Under the pieces are notes generated by a model. That model saw nothing but the letters and a program-made list of their open reading frames with translations, searched no databases and had not been told where the DNA came from. The position numbers and the translations under genes are program-made. A DNA stretch of 64,000 nt from positions 124,001 to 188,000 of the forward strand of contig NZ_JAOVZW010000010.1 in assembly GCF_026460885.1 (NCBI RefSeq), in the 5' to 3' direction. Origin of the DNA: Chryseobacterium formosum (lineage in GTDB: Bacteria > Bacteroidota > Bacteroidia > Flavobacteriales > Weeksellaceae). Shown piece by piece: positions 25,514 through 33,409 of this stretch. The stretch's first letter is position 1. Each line of letters opens with the position of its first letter.

Positions 25514-27139
25514 TTATTTTTTTGTTCCGTAAGTCACTCTCAGTTTTATTTCATTTGGAGTAACTGTTGTATCATTGTCTGCATTTGTAGGATCTGAACC
25601 AACAAACACTGCTCTTAATGGAGAAAATGATCTTGATGTGTAAGCATATCCTGCTAAAGCACCAGAAGAATTTGGTAAAAATTGAGAAAGATCTATTTTA
25701 AAATATCTGTTACTATAATCAACATTGGTAGTAGACTCTACGATGTCTTTAAGCGACTGCGTTACAGTAAAATCATAGTAAGCAGGATTTTTATCTACAT
25801 CATAAGCTCTCACAGGAATAAACGCAGCTCCCAATGAGGTATAATCTGTTGTGTAAGCTGTTGTAGGTTTTCCTTCCGCATCTTTATCCCTTTGTACGAT
25901 TGTAAGATCGGAACTAGATGGTTTTGGATAAGCATTTGACCATTGAGATTTATCTGTGTAAATTCTGATTTTAGCACTGATAATAGCAGCTTTATTAGTT
26001 TGATACAACTCTTTAAGCTTATTAATTGTAGCAACCGGGAATTTTACACCAATTGAGTTCCCTCCCATTCCTTGAGCATAAAGTTTCAAATCTCCTGTTG
26101 CAGTATTTCCATTAGCATAGGTTTGAATTGTGGCTCCTGCTCTATTATATTCATAGTAACCAGAATGCGTGTTTGCTGATTTTAAATCGAAAGCGTATTT
26201 CGTCTGAGGTCTTGTAGTTGTACCATTAGAATCAACCAAATCACTCTTATAATACATGATTAATTCCATATCATTTGGATAGATCTGGAATAAATAACCA
26301 TCAATATTAGTTACAGAAACTTTTAGTCCTCTGAAATGTCTGATGAAGTTTGAAACACTATTCAGTTCAGGTTGCCCTTTTTTATTAATAATTTTTGTTT
26401 GAAATAATGTATTCGCATCAGATAATTTAATTCTTATAGCAGGCGACGCAGAAGTAAATAATGCTGAATTATCAGAATCTTTTGTAATAGTAACTGAACT
26501 TACATTACCATCTGCAATTTCTTTTGAACCTAAAACAGGAGTATATGTTTCAAATTTCTTATCAGAATACACGATATCATTAAAGCCATTCATAAAATCT
26601 GATACTTCACGTACTTCAAGCGTTAAACTTTTTTTAGCTTTTCCAAATTTTGTAATAGGATATGTGCTAACAACTTTTTTCGCATCTACATTTCCATCAG
26701 GATAAATATAATTCTCATCTGTTGTAGTTGCTTTAAGTGAATCTGCACGATAAACAGGCTTAACAACCAAAACTACAGAATCTACAACTGCGTTAGTCCC
26801 AAAATCAGGATTATAAGTCGCCAATCTTACTTGAGTAAAATAAGAAGCTCTCTGCATCCCAAACTGACTCTCATTAAACGCTCCTAAAACAGCTCTTGAA
26901 GAAGTAGAACTTGTACTAATTAAATCCAAAAGCTTAAAGGCATCTGTTCTTATTGAATCGTTATTTTTGATATTATAGGCAATAAGATCATAAGAAGATT
27001 CATTTCCATTTGCGGCACCATCTAAAAACAATTGTTCTCCCAAAGAATCTGGTTCCGGTTCACAATTATAAACTAATGCACCACCCAAAACCATAACAGA
27101 AAGGATAGTGAAAATTTTTCTAATATTATAAATCATCAA
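25514..27139 (-). CDS. DUF4270 lipoprotein
   Basis: 541 residues with an N-terminal export signal ending in a Cys (GGALVYNC) followed by EPEPDSLGEQLFLD, the start typical of DUF4270 proteins of Bacteroidota. The body is rich in beta-strand motifs (VDSVVLVVKPVYRAD, KIRIYTDKSQWSN, LKAVFVGSDPTNADND-like C-terminal segment) and Ser/Thr/Asn. Probably a surface or periplasmic protein of unknown function. It lies 8 bases after the truncated starch-synthase-like gene and 35 bases before glmS, so all three are probably co-transcribed. Confidence 0.85.
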   Translation of the reverse strand: MMIYNIRKIFTILSVMVLGGALVYNCEPEPDSLGEQLFLDGAANGNESSYDLIAYNIKNNDSIRTDAFKLLDLISTSSTSSRAVLGAFNESQFGMQRASYFTQVRLATYNPDFGTNAVVDSVVLVVKPVYRADSLKATTTDENYIYPDGNVDAKKVVSTYPITKFGKAKKSLTLEVREVSDFMNGFNDIVYSDKKFETYTPVLGSKEIADGNVSSVTITKDSDNSALFTSASPAIRIKLSDANTLFQTKIINKKGQPELNSVSNFIRHFRGLKVSVTNIDGYLFQIYPNDMELIMYYKSDLVDSNGTTTRPQTKYAFDLKSANTHSGYYEYNRAGATIQTYANGNTATGDLKLYAQGMGGNSIGVKFPVATINKLKELYQTNKAAIISAKIRIYTDKSQWSNAYPKPSSSDLTIVQRDKDAEGKPTTAYTTDYTSLGAAFIPVRAYDVDKNPAYYDFTVTQSLKDIVESTTNVDYSNRYFKIDLSQFLPNSSGALAGYAYTSRSFSPLRAVFVGSDPTNADNDTTVTPNEIKLRVTYGTKK

Positions 27140-27147
27140 AATGTATA

Positions 27148-27918
27148 TTAATATAGTTTACTGATAGATTCTACATCCAAATATTCAGACTTTGAAGTAG
27201 AAGTTTCATTAAATGCTTTGTCAAGTTCACCATTCAGGAACTCGTCACCTTTCACAACCTCGTCAACGTAATTCATACTTTCAATCACGAAACTTTCGAA
27301 GCTAGGGTTATTTAACGCATTTAAATCTGAAATATTATCGAATTTCAATTTCTCACCTACGTTTCCAGCTAAAGGAGCATCCTTTTCATTATATAATGAA
27401 AGAACAATTTTAGCATCTTTGAAGTAAGTATCAGATTTGTAGTAAGTTTTAAGATAAATAGGCACAAAAGAAGACATCCATCCATTCAAATGAATAACAT
27501 CCGGAACCCAGTTTAGTTTTTTAATCGTTTCAATCACACCACGTGCAAAGAAGATTGCTCTTTCGTCGTTATCTTCATACGCTACTCCTTCATCATCAAA
27601 ATAATATTGTTTTCTCTTAAAATATTCTTCGTTATCGATGAAATAAACCTGAAGTCTTTCACCCGGTAAAGAAGCTACTTTAATAATTAAAGGCTGATCT
27701 AAATCGTTAATAATAATATTCATTCCCGAAAGGCGAATCACCTCATGAAGCTGAAATTTCCTTTCACTTATCTGTCCAAATCGTGGCATAAAAACTCTTA
27801 CATCATTGCCTTCTTGGTGCATTTTAAGTGCCATTTTGTTTACCACCGCTGCTAAATTCGTGTCTTCCTGATAAGGGTACATCTCTGTGGTAATGTACAG
27901 TATTTTCTGATTGGGCAT
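27148..27918 (-). CDS. Glycogen/starch synthase-like protein, N-terminal GT5 domain only
   Basis: 256 residues matching the N-terminal half of bacterial glycogen synthases: ILYITTEMYPYQEDTNLAAV, DVRVFMPRFGQ, DDERAIFFARGVIETI and WVPDVIHLNGWMSSFVPIYL. The usual ADP-glucose-binding K-x-G-G-L loop after the first strand is replaced by QEDTNLAAVV, and the whole C-terminal GT-B domain is missing (full-length enzymes have about 470-490 residues). It is therefore unlikely to be an active synthase by itself. The frame ends cleanly with a Ser-rich tail, and it appears to be a stable short form, divergent from panC. Confidence 0.8.
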   Translation of the reverse strand: MPNQKILYITTEMYPYQEDTNLAAVVNKMALKMHQEGNDVRVFMPRFGQISERKFQLHEVIRLSGMNIIINDLDQPLIIKVASLPGERLQVYFIDNEEYFKRKQYYFDDEGVAYEDNDERAIFFARGVIETIKKLNWVPDVIHLNGWMSSFVPIYLKTYYKSDTYFKDAKIVLSLYNEKDAPLAGNVGEKLKFDNISDLNALNNPSFESFVIESMNYVDEVVKGDEFLNGELDKAFNETSTSKSEYLDVESISKLY

Positions 27919-28086
27919 ATAATTTTTATATAATTTTAAATAATGCTTTAATTTGCAAAATTACGAAAAAACATTCAACATTATTCTAATTAACATTTTT
28001 TTACGATAGTTGTTGACATTAATGTATTAAAACTAAAAATGAATTCTCTAATATTTAGTATTTTTGAATTGTTATTAAAATAAACT

Positions 28087-28932
28087 ATGGAAGTTCTAAA
28101 AAATAAAAAAACGCTTCAGGATTTCATTGAAAGACAGAAAGAAATGGGCAAAAAGATTGGTTTTGCACCAACAATGGGAGCTCTGCACAATGGGCACCTT
28201 TCTCTATATGAATCAGCGAGAAAAGAAAACGACTTGGTAATTTCTTCAATTTTTGTTAATCCCACACAGTTTAACAATGCTGAAGATCTAGAAAAATATC
28301 CAAGAGACACCGATCGAGACATCTCAATTCTTGAAAACTCAGGTTTGGTTGATGCAGTTTATCTTCCACAAGTTGAAGATATTTATCCAGAAAAGACGGA
28401 AAGCCAACGCTACGATTATGATGGATTGGAAAATGAAATGGAAGGAAAATCAAGACCTGGACATTTTGACGGTGTAGGAACTGTGGTTGAAGAACTTTTC
28501 AGACAGGTAAAACCAGATAACGCTTATTTTGGAGAAAAAGATTTCCAACAATTAGCCATCATCAAAAAAATGGTTGAGAAAAAACAGCTTTTTATCAATA
28601 TAAAAGGAGTAGATATCTACAGAGCCGAAAACGGTTTAGCTTTAAGCTCAAGAAATCAACGTTTGTCTGAACAAAGAAGAGAAGATTCTAAAATCATTTA
28701 CGAAACATTAACTCAAGTTAAAGATTGGTTTAAAAGTATTTCTATTTCAGAAATAAAAGATAAAGTAAATGAAATATTCACTAATCAGGAAAATATGGAA
28801 TTAGAATATTTTTTAATTGCTGATGAAAACACGTTAAAAGAAATCAACAAAAAAGAAGAAGGAAATTCTTACAGAGCATTTATCGTGGTAAATGTAGATG
28901 GAGTACGATTAATTGACAATATGCATTTGTGA
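28087..28932 (+). CDS. panC: Pantothenate synthetase PanC
   Basis: Joins pantoate and beta-alanine with ATP to form pantothenate. The 281-residue nucleotidyltransferase has PTMGALHNGHLSLYESA (HIGH-like motif, residues about 27-44), VNPTQFNNAEDLEKYPR, FGEKDFQQLAIIKKM and LALSSRNQRLS. A TATTTTTG -7 box lies at 28059-28066, close to the ATG. Divergent from the GT5-like gene; no other pan gene is nearby. Confidence 0.96.
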   Translation: MEVLKNKKTLQDFIERQKEMGKKIGFAPTMGALHNGHLSLYESARKENDLVISSIFVNPTQFNNAEDLEKYPRDTDRDISILENSGLVDAVYLPQVEDIYPEKTESQRYDYDGLENEMEGKSRPGHFDGVGTVVEELFRQVKPDNAYFGEKDFQQLAIIKKMVEKKQLFINIKGVDIYRAENGLALSSRNQRLSEQRREDSKIIYETLTQVKDWFKSISISEIKDKVNEIFTNQENMELEYFLIADENTLKEINKKEEGNSYRAFIVVNVDGVRLIDNMHL

Positions 28933-28941
28933 ACTGACATA

Positions 28942-28973
28942 AAAAATCAAAGGCTTCCTAATGGAAGCCTTTG
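28942..28973 (-). terminator. Terminator of the tRNA array (minus strand)
   Basis: Perfect 11-bp stem CAAAGGCTTCC / GGAAGCCTTTG with a 4-base loop, followed on the minus strand by ATTTTTTAT. It stops transcription of the tRNA-Lys/Leu array before panC and may also form the 3' end of panC mRNA. Confidence 0.85.
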
Positions 28974-29027
28974 AACACCAAATCACAAAATATTAATATG
29001 AAAAAAATTTACTTTTCAGTAAACTTG

Positions 29028-29100
29028 TGACCCGGCTGGGATTCGAACCCAGGACCCATACATTAAAAGTGTATTGCTCTACCAGCTGAGCTACCGAGTC
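29028..29100 (-). tRNA. tRNA-Lys (TTT), copy 1
   Basis: 73 bases; acceptor GACTCGG / CCGGGTC (one G-U), A discriminator, anticodon TTT in loop CTTTTAA, T-loop GGTTCGAATCC. CCA is not encoded. Confidence 0.96.
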
Positions 29101-29122
29101 GGTCACATCAAATTAACGACGA

Positions 29123-29153
29123 CAAATATAAAATTATTTTTATATAATATCAA
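29123..29153 (-). promoter_or_regulatory. Promoter of tRNA-Lys copy 1
   Basis: On the minus strand TTG (29153-29151) and TATATTTG (29130-29123) are separated by 20 bases, the Bacteroidota consensus. It lies 22 bases before the tRNA 5' end. Confidence 0.75.
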
Positions 29154-29180
29154 TAATTAATTAAATATTTTTTTCTGCAG

Positions 29181-29263
29181 TGCCTGCGACTGGACTCGAA
29201 CCAGCACATCCTTAGGAAACCACCCCCTCAAGATGGCGTGTCTACCAATTTCACCACGCAGGC
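29181..29263 (-). tRNA. tRNA-Leu (GAG), copy 1
   Basis: 83 bases; acceptor GCCTGCG / CGCAGGC, A discriminator, anticodon stem CCATC / GGTGG, loop TTGAGGG (anticodon GAG), class II variable arm, T-loop GGTTCGAGTCC. CCA is not encoded. Confidence 0.95.
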
Positions 29264-29298
29264 AAAAAAAATTACGAATTTGTAAGATTTTTTGCTAG

Positions 29299-29371
29299 TG
29301 ACCCGGCTGGGATTCGAACCCAGGACCCATACATTAAAAGTGTATTGCTCTACCAGCTGAGCTACCGAGTC
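29299..29371 (-). tRNA. tRNA-Lys (TTT), copy 2
   Basis: Identical to copy 1, offset by exactly 271 bases. Confidence 0.96.
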
Positions 29372-29393
29372 GGTCACATCAAATTAACGACGA

Positions 29394-29424
29394 CAAATAT
29401 AAAATTATTTTTATATAATATCAA
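29394..29424 (-). promoter_or_regulatory. Promoter of tRNA-Lys copy 2
   Basis: Same TTG-N20-TATATTTG as at 29123-29153, duplicated with the unit. Confidence 0.75.
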
Positions 29425-29451
29425 TAATTAATTAAATATTTTTTTCTGCAG

Positions 29452-29534
29452 TGCCTGCGACTGGACTCGAACCAGCACATCCTTAGGAAACCACCCCCTC
29501 AAGATGGCGTGTCTACCAATTTCACCACGCAGGC
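29452..29534 (-). tRNA. tRNA-Leu (GAG), copy 2
   Basis: Identical to copy 1, offset by 271 bases. Confidence 0.95.
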
Positions 29535-29569
29535 AAAAAAAATTACGAATTTGTAAGATTTTTTGCTAG

Positions 29570-29642
29570 TGACCCGGCTGGGATTCGAACCCAGGACCCA
29601 TACATTAAAAGTGTATTGCTCTACCAGCTGAGCTACCGAGTC
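29570..29642 (-). tRNA. tRNA-Lys (TTT), copy 3
   Basis: Identical to copy 1, offset by 542 bases. Confidence 0.96.
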
Positions 29643-29664
29643 GGTCACATCAAATTAACGACGA

Positions 29665-29695
29665 CAAATATAAAATTATTTTTATATAATATCAA
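29665..29695 (-). promoter_or_regulatory. Promoter of tRNA-Lys copy 3
   Basis: Third copy of TTG-N20-TATATTTG, between tRNA-Leu copy 3 and tRNA-Lys copy 3. Confidence 0.75.
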
Positions 29696-29722
29696 TAATT
29701 AATTAAATATTTTTTTCTGCAG

Positions 29723-29805
29723 TGCCTGCGACTGGACTCGAACCAGCACATCCTTAGGAAACCACCCCCTCAAGATGGCGTGTCTACCAATTTCACCACG
29801 CAGGC
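29723..29805 (-). tRNA. tRNA-Leu (GAG), copy 3
   Basis: Identical to copy 1, offset by 542 bases. Confidence 0.95.
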
Positions 29806-29840
29806 AAAAAAAATTACGAATTTGTAAGATTTTTTGCTAG

Positions 29841-29913
29841 TGACCCGGCTGGGATTCGAACCCAGGACCCATACATTAAAAGTGTATTGCTCTACCAGCT
29901 GAGCTACCGAGTC
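29841..29913 (-). tRNA. tRNA-Lys (TTT), copy 4 (promoter-proximal)
   Basis: Same sequence as copies 1-3. It is the first tRNA of the array in the direction of transcription, and its upstream sequence differs from that of the other copies. Confidence 0.96.
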
Positions 29914-29967
29914 GGTCACTTTATTATCAAGTTTCAGTGTTAAGTATGTCCCTTGTTTTTAGTGGTG

Positions 29968-29996
29968 CAAAGATAGGACTTTTTTCATTATCTCAA
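29968..29996 (-). promoter_or_regulatory. External promoter of the tRNA array
   Basis: On the minus strand TTG (29996-29994) and TATCTTTG (29975-29968) are separated by 18 bases. It is distinct from the internal TATATTTG promoters and lies 54 bases before tRNA-Lys copy 4, so a short leader is transcribed. Confidence 0.75.
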
Positions 29997-30028
29997 AACT
30001 TTTTCGCAAATTTGTTTAAAATAAATTC

Positions 30029-30544
30029 ATGATAATTTCACTAGTCGGATACATGGGAAGTGGCAAATCTCACATTTCCAAAATATTAAGCGATAAAATA
30101 AATTTCAAATTAATTGACCTAGATAAAGAAATTTCTAGGCGAAATAAACTGACAATCCCTGAAATCTTCGAGAAAAAGGGAGAAATTTACTTTAGAAAGC
30201 TAGAAAGAGAAACTTTGGAGGAAATTTTAGCTACTCAGGAAAACATCGTTTTGAGTCTGGGAGGAGGAACTCCGGCTTATTATAACAACATGGAAATTAT
30301 TAATAATAATTCAAAGAGCGTTTTTTTGAGAGCTTCGATTGCAACTTTAGCAGAAAGAATTTCAAAACAAAAAGAAAAAAGACCTCTAATTGCCAAAATT
30401 TCCGATGAAGATTTACCCGAATTTATTGCAAAACATTTATTTGAAAGAAATGTTTTTTACGGAAAAGCTCAATTTAGTATCAATACAGACAATAAAAATC
30501 CTGAAGACATCATCAACGAAATAACAGAAAAGCTCTATCTCTAG
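30029..30544 (+). CDS. aroK: Shikimate kinase
   Basis: Phosphorylates shikimate at O3 in the aromatic amino-acid pathway. The 171-residue P-loop kinase has SLVGYMGSGKSHISK (Walker A, residues about 4-18), LIDLDKEI with the shikimate-binding Asp, a substrate-binding YFRKLERETL (FRxxE), and LSLGGGTPAY. The LID region has KEKRPL. The stop codon lies inside a terminator hairpin. Convergent with the S4-domain gene. Confidence 0.95.
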   Translation: MIISLVGYMGSGKSHISKILSDKINFKLIDLDKEISRRNKLTIPEIFEKKGEIYFRKLERETLEEILATQENIVLSLGGGTPAYYNNMEIINNNSKSVFLRASIATLAERISKQKEKRPLIAKISDEDLPEFIAKHLFERNVFYGKAQFSINTDNKNPEDIINEITEKLYL

Positions 30545-30556
30545 AGCTTTTTGTTT
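30528..30556 (+). terminator. Terminator overlapping the aroK stop codon
   Basis: 10-bp stem AAAAGCTCTA / TAGAGCTTTT with loop TCTC followed by T-rich sequence; the TAG stop begins the 3' arm. Terminating ribosomes would cover the hairpin. Confidence 0.7.
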
Positions 30557-30562
30557 TATATA

Positions 30563-31000
30563 TTAATCTTCTTTTTCAGAATCACTTCCATCTTCACCAA
30601 AGAAATCATCCCAATCTGTAAAATCTGCAGTGACATCATTTTCAACATAATCATCCATATCACGTCTGTCTTTTTTGGTAGGCCTTCCCTCTCCTCTATT
30701 TCTGTAATATTCCTGAGACATTTTACGCATCATTAACTGTTCATATTGATCTTTATCTGTAACATCTTTTATATGAAGCGAAACCAATTTAGCTCCTATT
30801 CTACTTTTAGGAATCTGAATGACTTTAATTTTATACTCAATTTGGTTTTTACGAATTTTAATAACATCTCCTTCTTTCACTTCTTTTGAGGACTTTACGA
30901 CCGATGCTCCGATAGAAACTCTGTTCTTTTTTATTTCATCCGCAGATACCGATCTTGTTTTATAAAAACGAATACTCCACAAAAATTTATCTATTCTCAT
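30563..31000 (-). CDS. S4-domain RNA-binding protein (Hsp15/HslR-like)
   Basis: 145 residues with an N-terminal S4 domain: MRIDKFLWSIRFYKTRSVSADEIKKNRVSI, then GDVIKIRKNQIEYKIKVI. This matches the heat-shock protein Hsp15 family, which binds stalled 50S subunits carrying nascent-chain tRNA. The C-terminal third is basic, then strongly acidic (FFGEDGSDSEKED). Divergent from a lipoprotein gene. Confidence 0.88.
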   Translation of the reverse strand: MRIDKFLWSIRFYKTRSVSADEIKKNRVSIGASVVKSSKEVKEGDVIKIRKNQIEYKIKVIQIPKSRIGAKLVSLHIKDVTDKDQYEQLMMRKMSQEYYRNRGEGRPTKKDRRDMDDYVENDVTADFTDWDDFFGEDGSDSEKED

Positions 31001-31009
31001 ATTTTTTTA

Positions 31010-31017
31010 TACTTTTG
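31010..31017 (+). promoter_or_regulatory. -7 box upstream of FKBP-like lipoprotein
   Basis: TACTTTTG fits TAnnTTTG and lies 38 bases before the ATG at 31055. No TTG is found at ideal spacing. Confidence 0.45.
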
Positions 31018-31054
31018 TCGTTATATTATTTGTAAAGTAATTAAAGTTTTTTAA

Positions 31055-31789
31055 ATGAAAAAAATATTTTTGTATATCCTTGCAGGATCATTGTGTTTCG
31101 CAGCTTGTAAAAAGGATGATGAAGTGGAAACTTTCGTAGAACCGGAAGATATTAATGTAAGAAATACATACGATGACCAGGCTATCCAAAAATTTATGGA
31201 TAACAACTACTTAGATTCTCAAGGAAACATAAAAGCTTTCAGCAGTTCAGATACTTCTGATGATAATGAGAAAAAACTTTCTCAGCTAAGCCCAGTTACA
31301 CTTCCTTCCGGAGTTATTTATATTAAAAGAGACGGAGCTCAACCCAATCCGGGGGTACCAATTAATACAGACTCAAATTCAATTACTACAGGTAGTCTTA
31401 TTAAAACAATGATGAGAGCTAATTATTATTTAGCAACAGAAACAGATGGAAATGTATCATTAACTTCTTATGGTAGTTTATTAAATACTCTCGACGGCAG
31501 CGGTTCTCCAGTTACAGATCCTACATTTTATTACGCTAAAAAAAATATCGTTACAGATGCAAAACCACGTAGCTATTATGAAATTCCAGGTCTTAAAGAA
31601 GGATTAAAATATTTCAATGGATTTCAAAATCTTCCAAACAGTAATTTACCTAATTTACAAGGGGTAATCATCGTTCCTTCAAAAGCTGCTTTTGCAAGAA
31701 ATGAAAATTACTACGGTCTTAAAAACATAACCTTTGTTTTTAATTTCCAGATTTATCATACAGAAACAAGACCTGTAGATCAACAATAA
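31055..31789 (+). CDS. Lipoprotein with a degenerate FKBP-type peptidyl-prolyl isomerase domain
   Basis: 244 residues with a lipoprotein signal (MKKIFLYILAGSLCFAAC, then KKDDE). The C-terminal half follows the FKBP pattern: YYEIPGLKEGLKYFNGFQ (compare VIxGxxEGLxxM) and GVIIVPSKAAFARNENYYGLKNITFVFNFQIY (compare IPSxLAYG..IPxNxxLxFxVEL). The usual catalytic aromatic positions are poorly kept, so isomerase activity is doubtful. Flavobacterial GldI-type lipoproteins share this arrangement. Confidence 0.6.
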   Translation: MKKIFLYILAGSLCFAACKKDDEVETFVEPEDINVRNTYDDQAIQKFMDNNYLDSQGNIKAFSSSDTSDDNEKKLSQLSPVTLPSGVIYIKRDGAQPNPGVPINTDSNSITTGSLIKTMMRANYYLATETDGNVSLTSYGSLLNTLDGSGSPVTDPTFYYAKKNIVTDAKPRSYYEIPGLKEGLKYFNGFQNLPNSNLPNLQGVIIVPSKAAFARNENYYGLKNITFVFNFQIYHTETRPVDQQ

Positions 31790-31805
31790 TCTCAGTTAAA
31801 ATAAT

Positions 31806-31843
31806 AAAAACGGCTTCAAAACATTTTGAAGCCGTTTTTATTT
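31806..31843. terminator. Bidirectional terminator
   Basis: Perfect 16-bp stem AAAAACGGCTTCAAAA / TTTTGAAGCCGTTTTT with a 2-base turn. It serves the lipoprotein gene on the plus strand and the GltB-like gene on the minus strand. Confidence 0.92.
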
Positions 31844-31849
31844 TTCCGT

Positions 31850-33352
31850 TTATCTCACATTTCCTAAAATATCAGGAAAATATTTATCTGAAAGATGTTC
31901 AAATTCATCACCTCTCATAAACATAGATGCATCAACTTCTTCATAAGAACTTCTTCCTGCCGCAGCAATTAATTCATTACAAGTGTGTAAAGTATTTTTA
32001 TGAAAATGATAAACTCTTTCTGCTTTATCGGTAACATCTAATCCTTTAATCAACATTTTATCCTGCGTTGCAACTCCGGTCGGACAATTGTTGTTATTAC
32101 ATCTCAATGCCTGAATACAGCCTAAAGCAAACATAAATCCTCTCGCATTATTACACATATCTGCTCCCATTGCGACAGCTCTCAAAATATCCAAACTCGT
32201 CAGAACTTTTCCGCTTGCAATGACTCTTAATTTATCTCTTAAATTATAATTTTTCAGCGTTCTGTTTACGAAAATCAAAGCGGGTTCTAAAGGCATTCCT
32301 ACTCCATCTGAAAATTCCGGTGGAGCAGCTCCAGTTCCACCTTCTGCTCCATCAATTGTAATAAAATCAGGATAGATTTTTAAAACATTCATCTGAACAC
32401 AAATATCTTCAAACTCTTTAGTATCACCGATGCACAATTTAAATCCGACAGGTTTTCCGCCAGAAAGTTCTCTTAATTGTTTGACAAAATTTAATAATCC
32501 TGCAGCATTCGAAAAAGAAGAATGTGAAGGCGGAGAAATAATCGTAAGACCTGGTTGTACGTGACGAATTTTCGCAATTTCCGGAGTATTTTTCACTCCT
32601 GGCAAAACACCACCGTGACCTGGTTTTGCGCCTTGAGATAATTTAATCTCAATCATTTTCACACTTGGAAGCGTAGAATATTTTGTAAATAATTCAGGAT
32701 TAAATTTCCCCTCATCATCTCTACATCCAAAATATCCAGTTCCAATTTGCCAGCAAAGGTCGCCACCTTCCAAATGATGCGGAGAAATTCCACCTTCTCC
32801 TGTATTATGATAAAAATTTCCTTTTTTTGCGCCTTTATTTAATGAAATTTGGGCTCTGTCACTTAACGCACCAAAACTCATTGCCGAAATATTAAAAAGA
32901 GATGCATGATAAGGCTGCGTACACTGTTCACCTCCGACCCAAACTCGTGGAAGTTCTTCTTTTGGAGATTTAGCATAAATAGAATGCTTAATTCCTTCAT
33001 ATTTTCTATGATTGACTTCTAATTGAGTTCCAAAAGGAACAGTATCGCTTAAATTTTTTGCTCTTCTGTAAACTGCTGAACGCTGATTTCTAGGAAAAGG
33101 TTTTCCATCCGTTTCTCTTTCGATAAAATATTGTTGCATTTCAGGAGAAATTCCCTCAAAAAAATACCTGAAATACCCTAAAACAGGGAAGTTTCTTAAA
33201 ATTGCGTGTTTACTTTGATAAGCATTGTAAACACCTAAAGCATAAATAGCCGCCAAAAGTGTTGGAATCCAATAATGCGCTTTGATTAGTAATGACACCA
33301 CCAAGGTAGCCAAAACCAATACAATTCCCCAAGATAAAAACTTATCTCTCAT
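31850..33352 (-). CDS. FMN-binding glutamate-synthase-family protein (GltB-like domain), membrane-anchored
   Basis: 500 residues. Two N-terminal hydrophobic segments (GIVLVLATLVVSLLIK and YWIPTLLAAIYALGVY) precede a glutamate-synthase central/FMN domain: FNISAMSFGALSDRAQISLNKGA, GEGGISPHH, QGAKPGHGG, IDGAEGGTGAAPPEF, IASGKVLTS. The [3Fe-4S] cysteines are kept (CIQALRCNNNNC, C-x5-C-x4-C). It lacks the glutaminase and C-terminal domains of GltB, so it is a stand-alone FMN/Fe-S oxidoreductase whose substrate is not known. Confidence 0.88.
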   Translation of the reverse strand: MRDKFLSWGIVLVLATLVVSLLIKAHYWIPTLLAAIYALGVYNAYQSKHAILRNFPVLGYFRYFFEGISPEMQQYFIERETDGKPFPRNQRSAVYRRAKNLSDTVPFGTQLEVNHRKYEGIKHSIYAKSPKEELPRVWVGGEQCTQPYHASLFNISAMSFGALSDRAQISLNKGAKKGNFYHNTGEGGISPHHLEGGDLCWQIGTGYFGCRDDEGKFNPELFTKYSTLPSVKMIEIKLSQGAKPGHGGVLPGVKNTPEIAKIRHVQPGLTIISPPSHSSFSNAAGLLNFVKQLRELSGGKPVGFKLCIGDTKEFEDICVQMNVLKIYPDFITIDGAEGGTGAAPPEFSDGVGMPLEPALIFVNRTLKNYNLRDKLRVIASGKVLTSLDILRAVAMGADMCNNARGFMFALGCIQALRCNNNNCPTGVATQDKMLIKGLDVTDKAERVYHFHKNTLHTCNELIAAAGRSSYEEVDASMFMRGDEFEHLSDKYFPDILGNVR

Positions 33353-33409
33353 AAGAATGTAGATTTAAAAATGTTAAAGAATAAATTTAATGGAAATTTA
33401 GCAGAAAGA

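Larger units (their letters stand above)
29027..29919 (-). repeat. Perfect 271-bp tandem repeat, three units plus a partial (promoter + tRNA-Lys + tRNA-Leu)
   Basis: Identical 271-base units start at 29027, 29298 and 29569, with a final partial unit holding only tRNA-Lys. I see no base difference between the units, including the non-coding spacers. On the minus strand each full period contains promoter, tRNA-Lys(TTT) and tRNA-Leu(GAG). Confidence 0.95.

Noticed and set aside
29027..29919. CRISPR-like array of direct repeats
   Set aside because: The repeats are 271 bases long, perfectly identical throughout, and consist of tRNA genes and their spacers. There are no short repeats with variable spacers and no cas genes.
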